Part shown: piece by piece, positions 1-7,335 of the stretch
How positions within the stretch are numbered: position 1 is the first letter of the stretch
Layout: every line of letters starts with the position of its first letter
Source: Fimbriimonadaceae bacterium
GTDB taxonomy: Bacteria; Armatimonadota; Fimbriimonadia; Fimbriimonadales; Fimbriimonadaceae
Direction of reading: 5' to 3'
NCBI GenBank assembly: GCA_023957775.1
Contig: JAMLGR010000003.1
Coordinates: 1-64,000, forward strand
Length of the DNA stretch: 64,000 bases
Made by a program: the position numbers and the translations under genes
Notes under the pieces: generated by a model
What the model saw: only the letters and a program-made list of their open reading frames with translations
Told to the model about the DNA's origin: nothing
Databases searched by the model: none

Positions 1-1
1 A

Positions 2-922
2 CGCAAGTGGGAAGGGCCTGCCACGCTGTTTCCCGAGTATGCCGACGTCAGGCAGGCGGCGAAATTCGCGGCGCTGCGTGGTACGGTGGCCGCCTGCGAG
101 GGGCGCGCTGCGGACGCGATCGCCGATGCGGATCGCCTCTTCGCGATGGCTGGACACCTCCGCGAGGAGCCGACCAACTTGGGAGCCTTGGTGGCGGAGT
201 CGATCGAGAGGATCGCTCTGCAGCACGTCGGCGAGTGGTCCTTCATCCGCCGGGACGAACCCGCCTACGCTCAGGCATTGGACCGTTTGGTGCGAGCGTT
301 GCCTCCTCCCGATCTGAAACGGGAGCACCGCGGGGACCTGTACGGAGTCCTGTCGTTGATCGAGCTCTGCTCCACGCCGAAAGGGCGTGCCGATCTGGGG
401 CTCAAGGAAGAGGACCTCCCGAGCGGCCCTGAGCAGATCTTCACACGCCTCCTCAGCCCCAGCAAGTCGAGGATCAAAATCGTTCAGTCGTTCCGAAGAT
501 CGTGGGCGGTCCTCGACCAGCCATCGAAGGAGAGGGACCCAATCCTCGAGGACGCCCGCCAGGAATTCTTCCAGGCGTTGGTCGCCTTTCCGACGGCGGC
601 GAGGATCTACCATGCGCTCGTTGCGGACACCGAGTTCACGATCGGCCGTGAGGAGGGGTGGCAGGCGCGCCGGCAGCAGTACCTGGCCCTGGCCCTTGCG
701 CTGCGGAGCCCCGTGATTCCACCCTCGATCGACACAAGGAGGTGGCCAAGTCCGTTCGACGGCAAGCCGATGGCCTACCGCTTCGACGGGAAGCAGATTC
801 AGATCGAAGTGAGTGGCCTTGAGGGGTCGACCGGGGTGCCTTCGATCCTCAAAGTGCCGCCTGATTGGGGTTTGGATCCCGCCGGGGAGCAAGCGGGATC
901 ACCCGCCCCGGCCGGCCGATAG
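2..922 (+). CDS. hypothetical protein, 5' end outside window
   Basis: The reading frame is open from base 2 to the TAG at 920-922, so the start lies upstream of the window and at least 306 residues are visible. The protein is soluble-looking, rich in Ala, Arg and Leu helices, with no membrane segment or recognised catalytic motif. The first visible half (about 100 residues of alternating helices) resembles solenoid-type helical proteins, but I see no clear TPR register. I do not recognise the family. It converges on the PilZ gene with a hairpin repeat between them. Coding status is supported by frame length and codon composition. Confidence 0.7.
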   Translation, partial: RKWEGPATLFPEYADVRQAAKFAALRGTVAACEGRAADAIADADRLFAMAGHLREEPTNLGALVAESIERIALQHVGEWSFIRRDEPAYAQALDRLVRALPPPDLKREHRGDLYGVLSLIELCSTPKGRADLGLKEEDLPSGPEQIFTRLLSPSKSRIKIVQSFRRSWAVLDQPSKERDPILEDARQEFFQALVAFPTAARIYHALVADTEFTIGREEGWQARRQQYLALALALRSPVIPPSIDTRRWPSPFDGKPMAYRFDGKQIQIEVSGLEGSTGVPSILKVPPDWGLDPAGEQAGSPAPAGR

Positions 923-930
923 CGGGGGCG

Positions 931-1007
931 GGGTGCCACGCGCGCTGGACGGACGTGTCCGGAAGGAGTGAAAGCGCGGATGAATCCGCGCAGTCCCATG
1001 GGCTAGC
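931..1007. repeat. dispersed hairpin repeat pair between convergent genes
   Basis: Bases 931-957 hold an imperfect copy of the hairpin whose core is GGTGCCACGCCCG-N-CGGGCGTG, seen again at 7995-8140 and 18335-18416. Bases 969-1007 hold a second element (AAAGCGCGGATGAA, then CATGGGCTAGCC) shared with 18466-18495, and here it folds as GCGCGGAT-GA-ATCCGCGC. The second element supplies the stop codon of the minus-strand PilZ gene, exactly as its other copy does for the small gene at 18490-18702. A REP-like or terminator role is inferred. Confidence 0.7.
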
Positions 1008-1371
1008 CCGCTAGGATTTCGCCTTGACGCTGGAACACGCCGTGGACGTACTCGGCGATCAGCACGCGCTGTTCGTGGCTGTCGGGGGCGAACTTGAATC
1101 CGCTCGTGTAGAGGTCGGAGTCCTTCACGGGTCGGCAGTACCGCACCTGGCCGCGCAAGGAGAGCGGTGTGCCGCCGTCCTGTCCGATCTCGAGCATGCA
1201 GATCTCGCTCACGGGCAACTGGTCCTTCGAACGAAGCTGGACGCCGCCGAGCCCGATGTCCACCAACATGGCGCGGTACGGTTCCTCGCGACCCTCTTGG
1301 TAGAGCAGGGCGCACTCCATGAATTCAAAGCGCGCGTAGTGTCTCAGGTCCGAATGTGCGTTGTCGTTCAA
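1003..1371 (-). CDS. PilZ domain protein
   Basis: This 122-residue protein is a stand-alone PilZ domain, the c-di-GMP receptor fold that adjusts motility, surface polysaccharide or secretion in response to the second messenger. The N-terminal RxxxR motif is visible as RHYAR (about residues 11-15), and the second motif appears as DIGLGG (about residues 38-43), with Gly where Ser is usual in D/NxSxxG. Binding is therefore likely but not certain. The start is TTG at 1371, preceded by AGGGTGGA. No ATG exists upstream of the arginine motif in this frame. No diguanylate cyclase lies in the window. Confidence 0.85.
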   Translation of the reverse strand: MNDNAHSDLRHYARFEFMECALLYQEGREEPYRAMLVDIGLGGVQLRSKDQLPVSEICMLEIGQDGGTPLSLRGQVRYCRPVKDSDLYTSGFKFAPDSHEQRVLIAEYVHGVFQRQGEILAG

Positions 1372-1391
1372 AGATCCACCCTCGTCGTCGG

Positions 1392-1407
1392 TGCCGCACG
1401 TGCGGCA
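1392..1407. promoter_or_regulatory. perfect 16-bp palindrome upstream of PilZ gene
   Basis: TGCCGCACGTGCGGCA is its own reverse complement and lies 21 bp upstream of the PilZ start. A weak -35/-10 pair on the minus strand (TTAAGA, 17 bp, GATCAT) lies just further upstream, so the palindrome would fall in the 5' UTR or initial transcribed region. An operator is plausible, but no regulator can be named. Confidence 0.35.
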
Positions 1408-1476
1408 TCTCTTCTAAGATGATCGGAAGGTCGCCCGGGAATCTTAAACGACGGTCCCCAAAAACGGCATCCGCGC

Positions 1477-1510
1477 AAAAAAAGGCGCCCTTTCGAGAAA
1501 AGGCGCCCTT
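1477..1510 (-). terminator. intrinsic terminator of the stalk-domain gene
   Basis: On the minus strand AAGGGCGCCTTTT, the tetraloop CTCG and AAAGGGCGCCTT form a 13-bp stem (two G-U pairs) that runs into seven T residues. It sits 20 bp after the stop codon of the gene at 1530-3008. Confidence 0.85.
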
Positions 1511-1529
1511 GGTGGTTCGAACCGGCGAT

Positions 1530-3008
1530 CTACTTCTTGGGAGCGGAAGTGATCAGCACGTGTCCGGTCTTGGCGTCGAATTCGATCTCGACGTCCAGGC
1601 TGTCGCGAAGGAAGCTCAGGGGAACGATCGTGCGGCCCCGCTCGAGGAACGGCGCGATCTCCATGCTGACCGGCAGGTTGTTGATGTGCGCGACCGTGTC
1701 GCCGATGTGGACGACGATCGTGCGGCCGTTCGCTTCGGCGGTCATCACCTTGGCGATGTTCTCCCAGGCGACCTTGCCGTCCGCGGCCTCGAGGAGGTGG
1801 CGGATCGGAGCGAGGGGGATGCCGTTCTCGACGCGCGGCTGCACGTCGAACTCGACGTACTTCGAGTCCATCAGAATTGCGTAGGTGCCGATGTTGGGCA
1901 CCCGATCACCCTTGGCGAGTCGAAGGAGGCCGACCCCGGCCTTGGCCGTCGTGGCGACCGACGTGCTCGGGGAACTCACATCGATCTTGGTCGCGACTTT
2001 GGATGTCACGACCGGCGGGGCCGTCCGGGCCACCTTCTCGGGGACCGTCGGCACGACCTTGGGCGCAACTTTCTCGACCGGTTTCGCTGGAGGAGCGGCC
2101 ACGCGCTGGCCCGTTGGGGTGAGGCTCTTCGCCCCGGTCGCGATGGCGTTTTCGACCTGGATGGGTTTGGTGCCCGCGGCCGCTGCCGGCTTGACTTCGA
2201 CGGGGTTCGCGCTCGTGAGGGGCTCGGTGGTCGGCACCTTGGGCGATCCTGGATTGCCGAGCACGGCCTTGCCCGGTTCGACGGTGGGTTTGATCGTCCC
2301 CGGATTGCCGGCGACGGGGAGGACCTTGTTTTCGGAGGTCGTGCCTTCGACCTTCTCCTCGGTCTTGCGGACCGTGCGGCCGCCGGGATTGTTCACGAAG
2401 ACGCGGATCTTCTTGGTCTTGAGCGTATTGCTGGAATCGTCCACGACCCAAGCCTCGAGCTCGTGCCAGCCGTTGGCGTCCCGCTGGGTGTCCCACAAAT
2501 AGCTGTAAGGCGGCACGTTCGTCATCGACTTGAACTGGTTGTCGATGAAGAAGCTCACGTACATGTTGCGGATGGACCGACCGAATCCGACCTTGATCTC
2601 GACGGGGCCTTGGACCGTGGAGCCCATCTTCGGCGCGGAGACGAAGACCGGCGACTGCGATCCGTCGTCGGCGCTGATCGTCGTCCGCTCGGTGCCCACG
2701 ACCTTGCCGGCCTTGTCGAACAGCCGCACCTCGACTTGGTTGTCGCCCAGGTTCAGGGCGCTCAGGTCGAGCGTGAAGTTCGTTTCGCCGCTGCTGCTTC
2801 CAGAGTTCAGCGTCCTCGTGCCGTAGCTCACGCCATTGACGCGGAGCTCGGCAAGGGCCGCCGATGCCCCCGTGTACCGAATGGTCAACGTCGGGCTGTT
2901 GAGCGCCCGGTCGATCAGAATCGTCGCGTCGTAAATGAACGCGTTGGCCACCATGCACGCAGCAAACGCGCCTGCGACAGCAAGCAGCTTAGTCCAGCAA
3001 TGTTTCAT
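1530..3008 (-). CDS. exported protein with C-terminal copper amine oxidase N-domain (stalk domain)
   Basis: The 492-residue product starts with a signal peptide (MKHCWTKLLAVAGAFAACM), then an Ig-like or bacterial-adhesin-like region with two beta-sandwich repeats (about 25-210). Next is a long Pro/Lys/Val/Thr-rich linker (about 215-370), and last a domain of the copper amine oxidase N-terminal type (PF07833-like; about 380-492, with RVENGIPLAPIRHLLEAADG and GRTIVPLSFLRDSLDVEI). In Armatimonadota and Firmicutes such domains occur in surface proteins rather than in oxidases. The start ATG at 3008 follows GGAG. A promoter with an internal inverted repeat lies upstream and a strong terminator downstream, so it is a single-gene unit. 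Confidence 0.8.
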   Translation of the reverse strand: MKHCWTKLLAVAGAFAACMVANAFIYDATILIDRALNSPTLTIRYTGASAALAELRVNGVSYGTRTLNSGSSSGETNFTLDLSALNLGDNQVEVRLFDKAGKVVGTERTTISADDGSQSPVFVSAPKMGSTVQGPVEIKVGFGRSIRNMYVSFFIDNQFKSMTNVPPYSYLWDTQRDANGWHELEAWVVDDSSNTLKTKKIRVFVNNPGGRTVRKTEEKVEGTTSENKVLPVAGNPGTIKPTVEPGKAVLGNPGSPKVPTTEPLTSANPVEVKPAAAAGTKPIQVENAIATGAKSLTPTGQRVAAPPAKPVEKVAPKVVPTVPEKVARTAPPVVTSKVATKIDVSSPSTSVATTAKAGVGLLRLAKGDRVPNIGTYAILMDSKYVEFDVQPRVENGIPLAPIRHLLEAADGKVAWENIAKVMTAEANGRTIVVHIGDTVAHINNLPVSMEIAPFLERGRTIVPLSFLRDSLDVEIEFDAKTGHVLITSAPKK

Positions 3009-3057
3009 CGTCACTCCAATCCACGCCCATCCGTCGATGGGACCCTCCGTCTTGCCT

Positions 3058-3086
3058 ATTCTCACACTTTGGCGTGTGAAAGTCAA
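3058..3086 (-). promoter_or_regulatory. sigma-70 promoter with inverted repeat in the spacer
   Basis: On the minus strand TTGACT (3081-3086) and GAGAAT (3058-3063) are separated by exactly 17 bp. Inside the spacer and overlapping the -10 lies TCACAC-N6-GTGTGA (3062-3079), a perfect inverted repeat placed as a classic repressor operator would be. It drives the gene at 1530-3008. Confidence 0.65.
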
Positions 3087-3188
3087 CCTCGCCCGTCGCC
3101 GCTCCCTGAAGGACGGATGGGAGGCGGGTAACGAGTGCTGGACGCGACGGAGCCCGGTTGAAGTTCGGGGGATGGTTCGACAGGTATC

Positions 3189-4481
3189 GTGGCCGCAAGA
3201 ACGATGTTCACAGGCCTCTTGATCGCTTTCGCCCTGACGCAGGTGCCGACCGAATTGCAGAACTACCTCGCGCTTCCCGCCCCCGAGTTTCGATGGACGG
3301 TCGTGCGCCGCGACGGCGACCGGACGGATCTCTCCGTGCTGTCGCATGCGTGGCATGGCCACACGATGCGCCACGGCGTGAGCGTCCTCCGTCCTTCGAA
3401 GGACGACCACCCGGGCGTGGCGATGCTGATCGTGACCGGGGGAGACGTCAACGAGAAGGACGTTGCGGAGGCGCGGACCCTCGCCCGGGAATCGGGCATG
3501 GTCGTCGCCACGGTGTTCGATATTCCCAACCAGCCCCTGTTTGGCGAACGCGAGGACGGCCTCATCGCGACGACGTTCGTCAAGTTCCTGGAGACGGGCG
3601 ATGCCACGTGGCCGCTGCTGTTCCCGATGGTCAAGGGCACCCTCCACGCGATGGATGCAGTGGAGCAGTGGAGCGAAACCGGCCGGCCGGCGCTTCGCAA
3701 GTTCGTTGTGACCGGGGCGAGCAAACGCGGTTGGACGAGCTGGCTGGTCGGCGCCAGCGGCGATCCGCGCGTGATCGGGATCGCGCCGGAGGTGTACGAC
3801 AACCTCGACATCCTGCCTCAGATGAAGCACCAGGTCGAGGCGTTCGGCGGCTATTCGGAGCGGATCGGCGACTACACGAGCAAGGATCTGATCGCAACGC
3901 TGGAAACCGAGGCGGGTCAGAAGCTGGCCCGCATGGTGGATCCGTTGAGTTACGTCTCGAAGATCTCGATTCCCGTCCTTCTGGTGACGGGCACGAACGA
4001 CCCCTATTGGCCGGCCGATGCGATGAGCCTCTACTGGAACAAGTTGCCGATGCCGAAGTGGGCGCGCATCTTGCCCAACAACGGCCACACGTTCCAAGAC
4101 AAAGATTTGGAGCACGCCGCGCTCGCCGCGTTCGCCCGCTCCTGCGCAGGCGAGTTCGCGATGCCCTCCGTGGCCTGGGACCTGAAGATCGACGGCGAGG
4201 CTGCGGTGGCCTCGTTCGACGTGGACGGCCAGGGGATGGTGGCGTGCCGGATCTGGACGGCGGGCAGCGCGTCGCAGGACTTCCGCGCTTCGGTCTGGAA
4301 GGAGGCCGCAAAGGTCCAAGTCGACCCTCCGTCGACCGAGTCGGGCAAGAGCCGCCCCGCGATCCGCTTCGTGCTGCCCGCCGAGCCCTGGAAGGCGATC
4401 CTCGCCGAGGTTTCCTACCGGCGGGCCGGGCGGACGTTCAGCGTGTGCCTGCCGGTCCGGGTGGTCGGGCCGGGGGCTTAG
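3189..4481 (+). CDS. PhoPQ-activated pathogenicity-related (PqaA-type) alpha/beta protein
   Basis: The 430-residue product matches the PqaA family (PF10142-type), an alpha/beta-hydrolase-like exported protein of unclear substrate. Visible features are the nucleophile-elbow-like GASKRGW at about residues 178-184, the family run WPADAMSLYWNKLP near 275-290, and an NNGHTF motif at about 300 that could carry the catalytic His. A short hydrophobic leader (MFTGLLIAFALTQV) is present. GTG at 3189 gives that leader an Arg-containing n-region, while ATG at 3204 is the alternative start. The gene diverges from the stalk-domain gene. Its stop codon abuts a heptad-repeat array. Confidence 0.8.
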   Translation: MAARTMFTGLLIAFALTQVPTELQNYLALPAPEFRWTVVRRDGDRTDLSVLSHAWHGHTMRHGVSVLRPSKDDHPGVAMLIVTGGDVNEKDVAEARTLARESGMVVATVFDIPNQPLFGEREDGLIATTFVKFLETGDATWPLLFPMVKGTLHAMDAVEQWSETGRPALRKFVVTGASKRGWTSWLVGASGDPRVIGIAPEVYDNLDILPQMKHQVEAFGGYSERIGDYTSKDLIATLETEAGQKLARMVDPLSYVSKISIPVLLVTGTNDPYWPADAMSLYWNKLPMPKWARILPNNGHTFQDKDLEHAALAAFARSCAGEFAMPSVAWDLKIDGEAAVASFDVDGQGMVACRIWTAGSASQDFRASVWKEAAKVQVDPPSTESGKSRPAIRFVLPAEPWKAILAEVSYRRAGRTFSVCLPVRVVGPGA

Positions 4482-4564
4482 TCCTTGGTCCTTCGTCCTT
4501 CGTCCTTAGGCCTTGGGCCTTGGGCCTTGGGCCTTGGGTGTTGGGCCTTGGGTGTTGGGCCTTG
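4481..4564. repeat. heptanucleotide tandem array (GGCCTTG family)
   Basis: Twelve consecutive 7-bp units: four GTCCTTN units, then GGCCTTG units with two GGTGTTG variants. The array begins on the last base of the preceding stop codon. The same family, in the opposite orientation, lies at 12565-12599 beside tRNA-His. Confidence 0.95.
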
Positions 4565-4582
4565 GTGTCGTTCCGCTTCCCG

Positions 4583-4797
4583 GTCATCCCGAGCGAAGTC
4601 GAGGGATCTGGAGGTCGGATCCGAGCGTGATCGGAGTGGTTGCTGCGATCCCGGGAGCCCTGCACAACCGGTTCCCTCGACAAGCTCGGGATGACGGGAG
4701 GGCCCGGGATGTCGGGAGGGCCCGGGATGTCGGGAGGGCCCGGGATGACGGGAGGGCCCGGGATGACGGGAGGGCCCGGGATGACGGGAGGGCCGGG
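4583..4797. repeat. inverted repeat plus 18-bp tandem array
   Basis: Two arms at 4583-4608 and 4670-4695 are imperfect inverted copies (GTCATCCCGAGCGAAGTCGA against TCGACAAGCTCGGGATGAC). They bracket 61 bp. Starting in the right arm, six units of ATGACGGGAGGGCCCGGG (some with GTC for GAC, the last shortened to 17 bp) run from 4691 to 4797. From 4811 to about 4885 there are further short CCTCCGCG repeats that reach the stop codon of queF. No gene is visible in the 398-bp gap 4482-4879. Confidence 0.9.
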
Positions 4798-4879
4798 ATG
4801 ACCGAGGAGGATCTCCGCGCCTCCGCGCCTCCGCGCCTCTGCGTGAGACCTTTTGGGGACCGTCTCCGCGCCTCCGCGC

Positions 4880-5224
4880 CTAGCGCGCGGGGGGTGCGCC
4901 GGTCTCGGCGACCACGGTGGACCCGATCCCGCCCCGCACGTTGAACTCCCCTGTGACCCGCATCCACCTGGGCGAGCACGCGGCGCCCAGCTCGTCGAGG
5001 ATGCGGTTGACCACGGCTTCGTAGAAGATCCCCTCGTTCCGGAACCCGTAGTAGTACAGCTTGAGGGCCTTGAGTTCGAGGCACAGGGCGTCGGGGACGT
5101 ACTCAAGGGTGATCGTGGCGAAATCCGGCTGGCCCGTTTTGGGGCAGACGCTGGTGAACTCGGGGCAGACGTGCGTGATGCGGTAGTCCCGCTGCGGCGC
5201 CGGGTTGGGGAAGGTCTCGACCAT
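4880..5224 (-). CDS. queF: NADPH-dependent 7-cyano-7-deazaguanine reductase QueF
   Basis: QueF reduces preQ0 to preQ1 in queuosine biosynthesis, using NADPH and a covalent thioimide on a cysteine. The 114-residue protein is the short unimodular (YkvM-like) form. It shows the signature [16 protein letters not shown], where the Cys (about residue 27) is the nucleophile and the Asp of PDF the proton donor, followed by [15 protein letters not shown], the QueF motif. It lies 3 bp behind lpd on the same strand. The other deazaguanine genes, queC and queE, are at 53.7-55.1 kb, so the pathway is split. The stop codon lies at the edge of GC-rich short repeats. Confidence 0.93.
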   Translation of the reverse strand: MVETFPNPAPQRDYRITHVCPEFTSVCPKTGQPDFATITLEYVPDALCLELKALKLYYYGFRNEGIFYEAVVNRILDELGAACSPRWMRVTGEFNVRGGIGSTVVAETGAPPAR

Positions 5225-5227
5225 GGG

Positions 5228-6646
5228 CTACATCTTGTGGATCGCGTGGCCCGCCGCGTCCTCGTACGCCTCGAGCATCGCTTCGCCGAGGGTGGGGTGC
5301 GCGTGGATCGTGTCGGTCATCGCCTCGACCGTCGCCTCGAGCTTGATCGCGGCGGCGGCGGCGGCCACGAGGTCGGTCACGTGCGGGCCGATCATGTGCA
5401 CCCCGAGCACCTCGCCGTACTTCTTCTCGGCGACGACCTTGATGAACCCATCCTTTTCGTCGATCGCCATGGCCTTGCCGAAGATCTGGAATCGGGATTT
5501 CCCGATGACCACATCGTAGCCCTGAGCCTCCGCCTCGCTCTGCGTGAGACCGACGGAGGCGACTTCGGGAATCGTGTAGACGCAGTTCGGGACGACCTTG
5601 TAGTCCATCTTCCGCTCCTCGCCGCGGACCGCGTTGGTCACCGCGACGATGCCCTCCATCGAGGCGACGTGGGCGAGCTGGATCCTTCCGGTGACGTCGC
5701 CGATCGCGTAGACGTTCGGGCAGTGCGTGCGCAGCGAGTCGTCCGCGACCTCCACCCCGCGCCGGTGGAGCTTGACGCCGATCTTCTCAAGGTTCATGCC
5801 GTCGGTGTTGGCCTTGCGTCCCACCCCGAGCAGCACGACTTCGACCTCGACGATCTCGGTCTTGGTGCCTTGCTTGACGTGGCACTTCCAGCCGCCCTTG
5901 GCCTTCTCGCACTTCTCAAGAGTCGCTCCGGTCTGGATTTTGATCCCCTGTCGTCCCAGAAGCTTGGCAAGCTCGGTTCCCAGGTCGGCGTCCATCGTGG
6001 GGATGAGGCTGGGCATCATCTCGACGACCGTCGTCTCGGTTCCCAGACCGTTGAAGACGTAGGCGAACTCGGTTCCGACCGCACCGCCTCCCAGGATCAG
6101 CATGCTCTTGGGCACGAAGGGGGCGGTGACCGCCTCGTCGGACGTCCAGACGTTCTCCTTCACGCCGCCTTTCAAGCCCGGGATGTCGAGGTGGATGACC
6201 GACGAGCCCATGGCGAGAATGAAGTTCTTCGCCCGGATCTTCTCCTTCTTGCCGTCCTTGGTCACCTCGACCGTGTGCGGATCCACGAACGAGGCGAAGC
6301 CCTCGACGTGGCGCACCCCGTTCTTCTTGAAGAGCAGACCGATGCCTCCGCGCTGCGCCTGGACGATCTTGTCCTTGCGCGCCATCATCTTCTTGAAATC
6401 CATGCCGGCCTCGCCGCCAACGTCGATCCCCAGGTTGCCTGCGTGCTTGACGTGCTGGAGGCGTTCGACCGAGGCGATCATCGCCTTCGACGGGATGCAG
6501 CCCCAGTTCAGGCACGTGCCGCCCAGATACTCCTTTTCGACGCAAACGACCTTCGCCCCCATCTGGGCGGCTCGGATCGCGGCGACGTAGCCGCCCGGGC
6601 CGGCTCCGATCACGATCAGGTCAGCATCGAAGTTGTCGCTAGGCAT
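5228..6646 (-). CDS. lpdA: dihydrolipoyl dehydrogenase
   Basis: This is the FAD-dependent E3 component that reoxidises dihydrolipoamide in 2-oxoacid dehydrogenase or glycine cleavage complexes. From ATG 6646 it has 472 residues, the usual family length. FAD-binding GAGPGGYVAAIRAAQ is at about 14-28, the redox disulfide GGTCLNWGCIPSK at about 43-55, the NAD-binding GGGAVGTEFA near 185, and the C-terminal active-site HAHPTLGEA near 450. An AAGGAG lies 12 nt before 6646. An in-frame start at 6769 would add 41 Ser/Pro-rich residues with no better ribosome site. No E1 or E2 gene is nearby. queF follows 3 bp later. Confidence 0.93.
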   Translation of the reverse strand: MPSDNFDADLIVIGAGPGGYVAAIRAAQMGAKVVCVEKEYLGGTCLNWGCIPSKAMIASVERLQHVKHAGNLGIDVGGEAGMDFKKMMARKDKIVQAQRGGIGLLFKKNGVRHVEGFASFVDPHTVEVTKDGKKEKIRAKNFILAMGSSVIHLDIPGLKGGVKENVWTSDEAVTAPFVPKSMLILGGGAVGTEFAYVFNGLGTETTVVEMMPSLIPTMDADLGTELAKLLGRQGIKIQTGATLEKCEKAKGGWKCHVKQGTKTEIVEVEVVLLGVGRKANTDGMNLEKIGVKLHRRGVEVADDSLRTHCPNVYAIGDVTGRIQLAHVASMEGIVAVTNAVRGEERKMDYKVVPNCVYTIPEVASVGLTQSEAEAQGYDVVIGKSRFQIFGKAMAIDEKDGFIKVVAEKKYGEVLGVHMIGPHVTDLVAAAAAAIKLEATVEAMTDTIHAHPTLGEAMLEAYEDAAGHAIHKM

Positions 6647-6819
6647 GGTCTGGGGTTGCTCCTTGGATCCGGGAATCTCGGAAATCTGCTCGATGATCGA
6701 CCCGAAAGCGTTCGGAGCCGTGGAGGCGGCTCCGGGGCCGTTGACCGTGGGGCTGCCCTCGTTCGTCATCGTCGCTTGGCGCGGGACTCCGCGCGGAACC
6801 AGTGTACCTTCGGCGCCCG

Positions 6820-6828
6820 TGCTATAAA
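6820..6828 (+). promoter_or_regulatory. extended -10 of a leaderless promoter
   Basis: TGC-TATAAA occupies 6820-6828 and is followed by exactly six bases and then the ATG of the HIT gene at 6835. Initiation at the usual distance would begin on or beside the A of the start codon, and no Shine-Dalgarno site is present. Confidence 0.65.
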
Positions 6829-6834
6829 GGGTCC

Positions 6835-7335
6835 ATGGCGGAGCGACTGTGGGCGCCTTGGCGCCTGACCTATATCGAGAAGGCGACCCCGAGCGGCGAG
6901 TGCATTTTCGTCGATCTTCCGACGCTGGATGCCGATCGGGAGAACCTCATCCTCCACCGCGGTCGGCACGCCTTCGTGATGCTCAACGCCTTTCCCTACA
7001 CGAACGGCCACCTGATGGTCGCGCCGTTCAAGCACACGTCTTCGATGGGCGAGCTCGACGACGCCGAGCTGCTGGAAATCAACCAGCTCGTCGCCAAGTG
7101 CCTGCGGTGGATCGAAGAGGCGTACGCTCCGGACGGATTCAACATCGGCGTCAACCTCGGCTCGGCGGCGGGCGCGGGCATTCCCACCCACATCCACTGG
7201 CACATCGTGCCGCGTTGGACCGGGGACACCAACTTCATGTCGGTCGTGGGCGAGGTCCGCGTCTTGCCGCAGAGCTTGGAAGAGAGCTACGACCGGCTTC
7301 GCGCGATCGTCGAGCGCGAGGAAGCGGGGGCGTGA
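6835..7335 (+). CDS. HIT family protein
   Basis: This 166-residue histidine-triad protein has the catalytic motif HIHWH (about residues 119-123). It also has the N-terminal WAPWRLTYIEKA segment and the NAFPYTNGHLMVAP block typical of the bacterial Ap4A-phosphorylase-like branch of the HIT superfamily. Such enzymes hydrolyse or transfer nucleotidyl groups through a nucleotidyl-His intermediate; the exact substrate cannot be read from the sequence. The ATG at 6835 overlaps no ribosome site and appears leaderless. Its TGA shares a base with the ATG of the uracil-DNA glycosylase, so the two are translationally coupled. Confidence 0.9.
   Translation: MAERLWAPWRLTYIEKATPSGECIFVDLPTLDADRENLILHRGRHAFVMLNAFPYTNGHLMVAPFKHTSSMGELDDAELLEINQLVAKCLRWIEEAYAPDGFNIGVNLGSAAGAGIPTHIHWHIVPRWTGDTNFMSVVGEVRVLPQSLEESYDRLRAIVEREEAGA

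Noticed and set aside
1356-3131. Long plus-strand reading frame of 591 codons antisense to the stalk-domain gene
   Set aside because: It is an Arg/Asp-rich shadow of the real minus-strand gene, with no homology features. The minus frame has a signal peptide, known domain, promoter and terminator.
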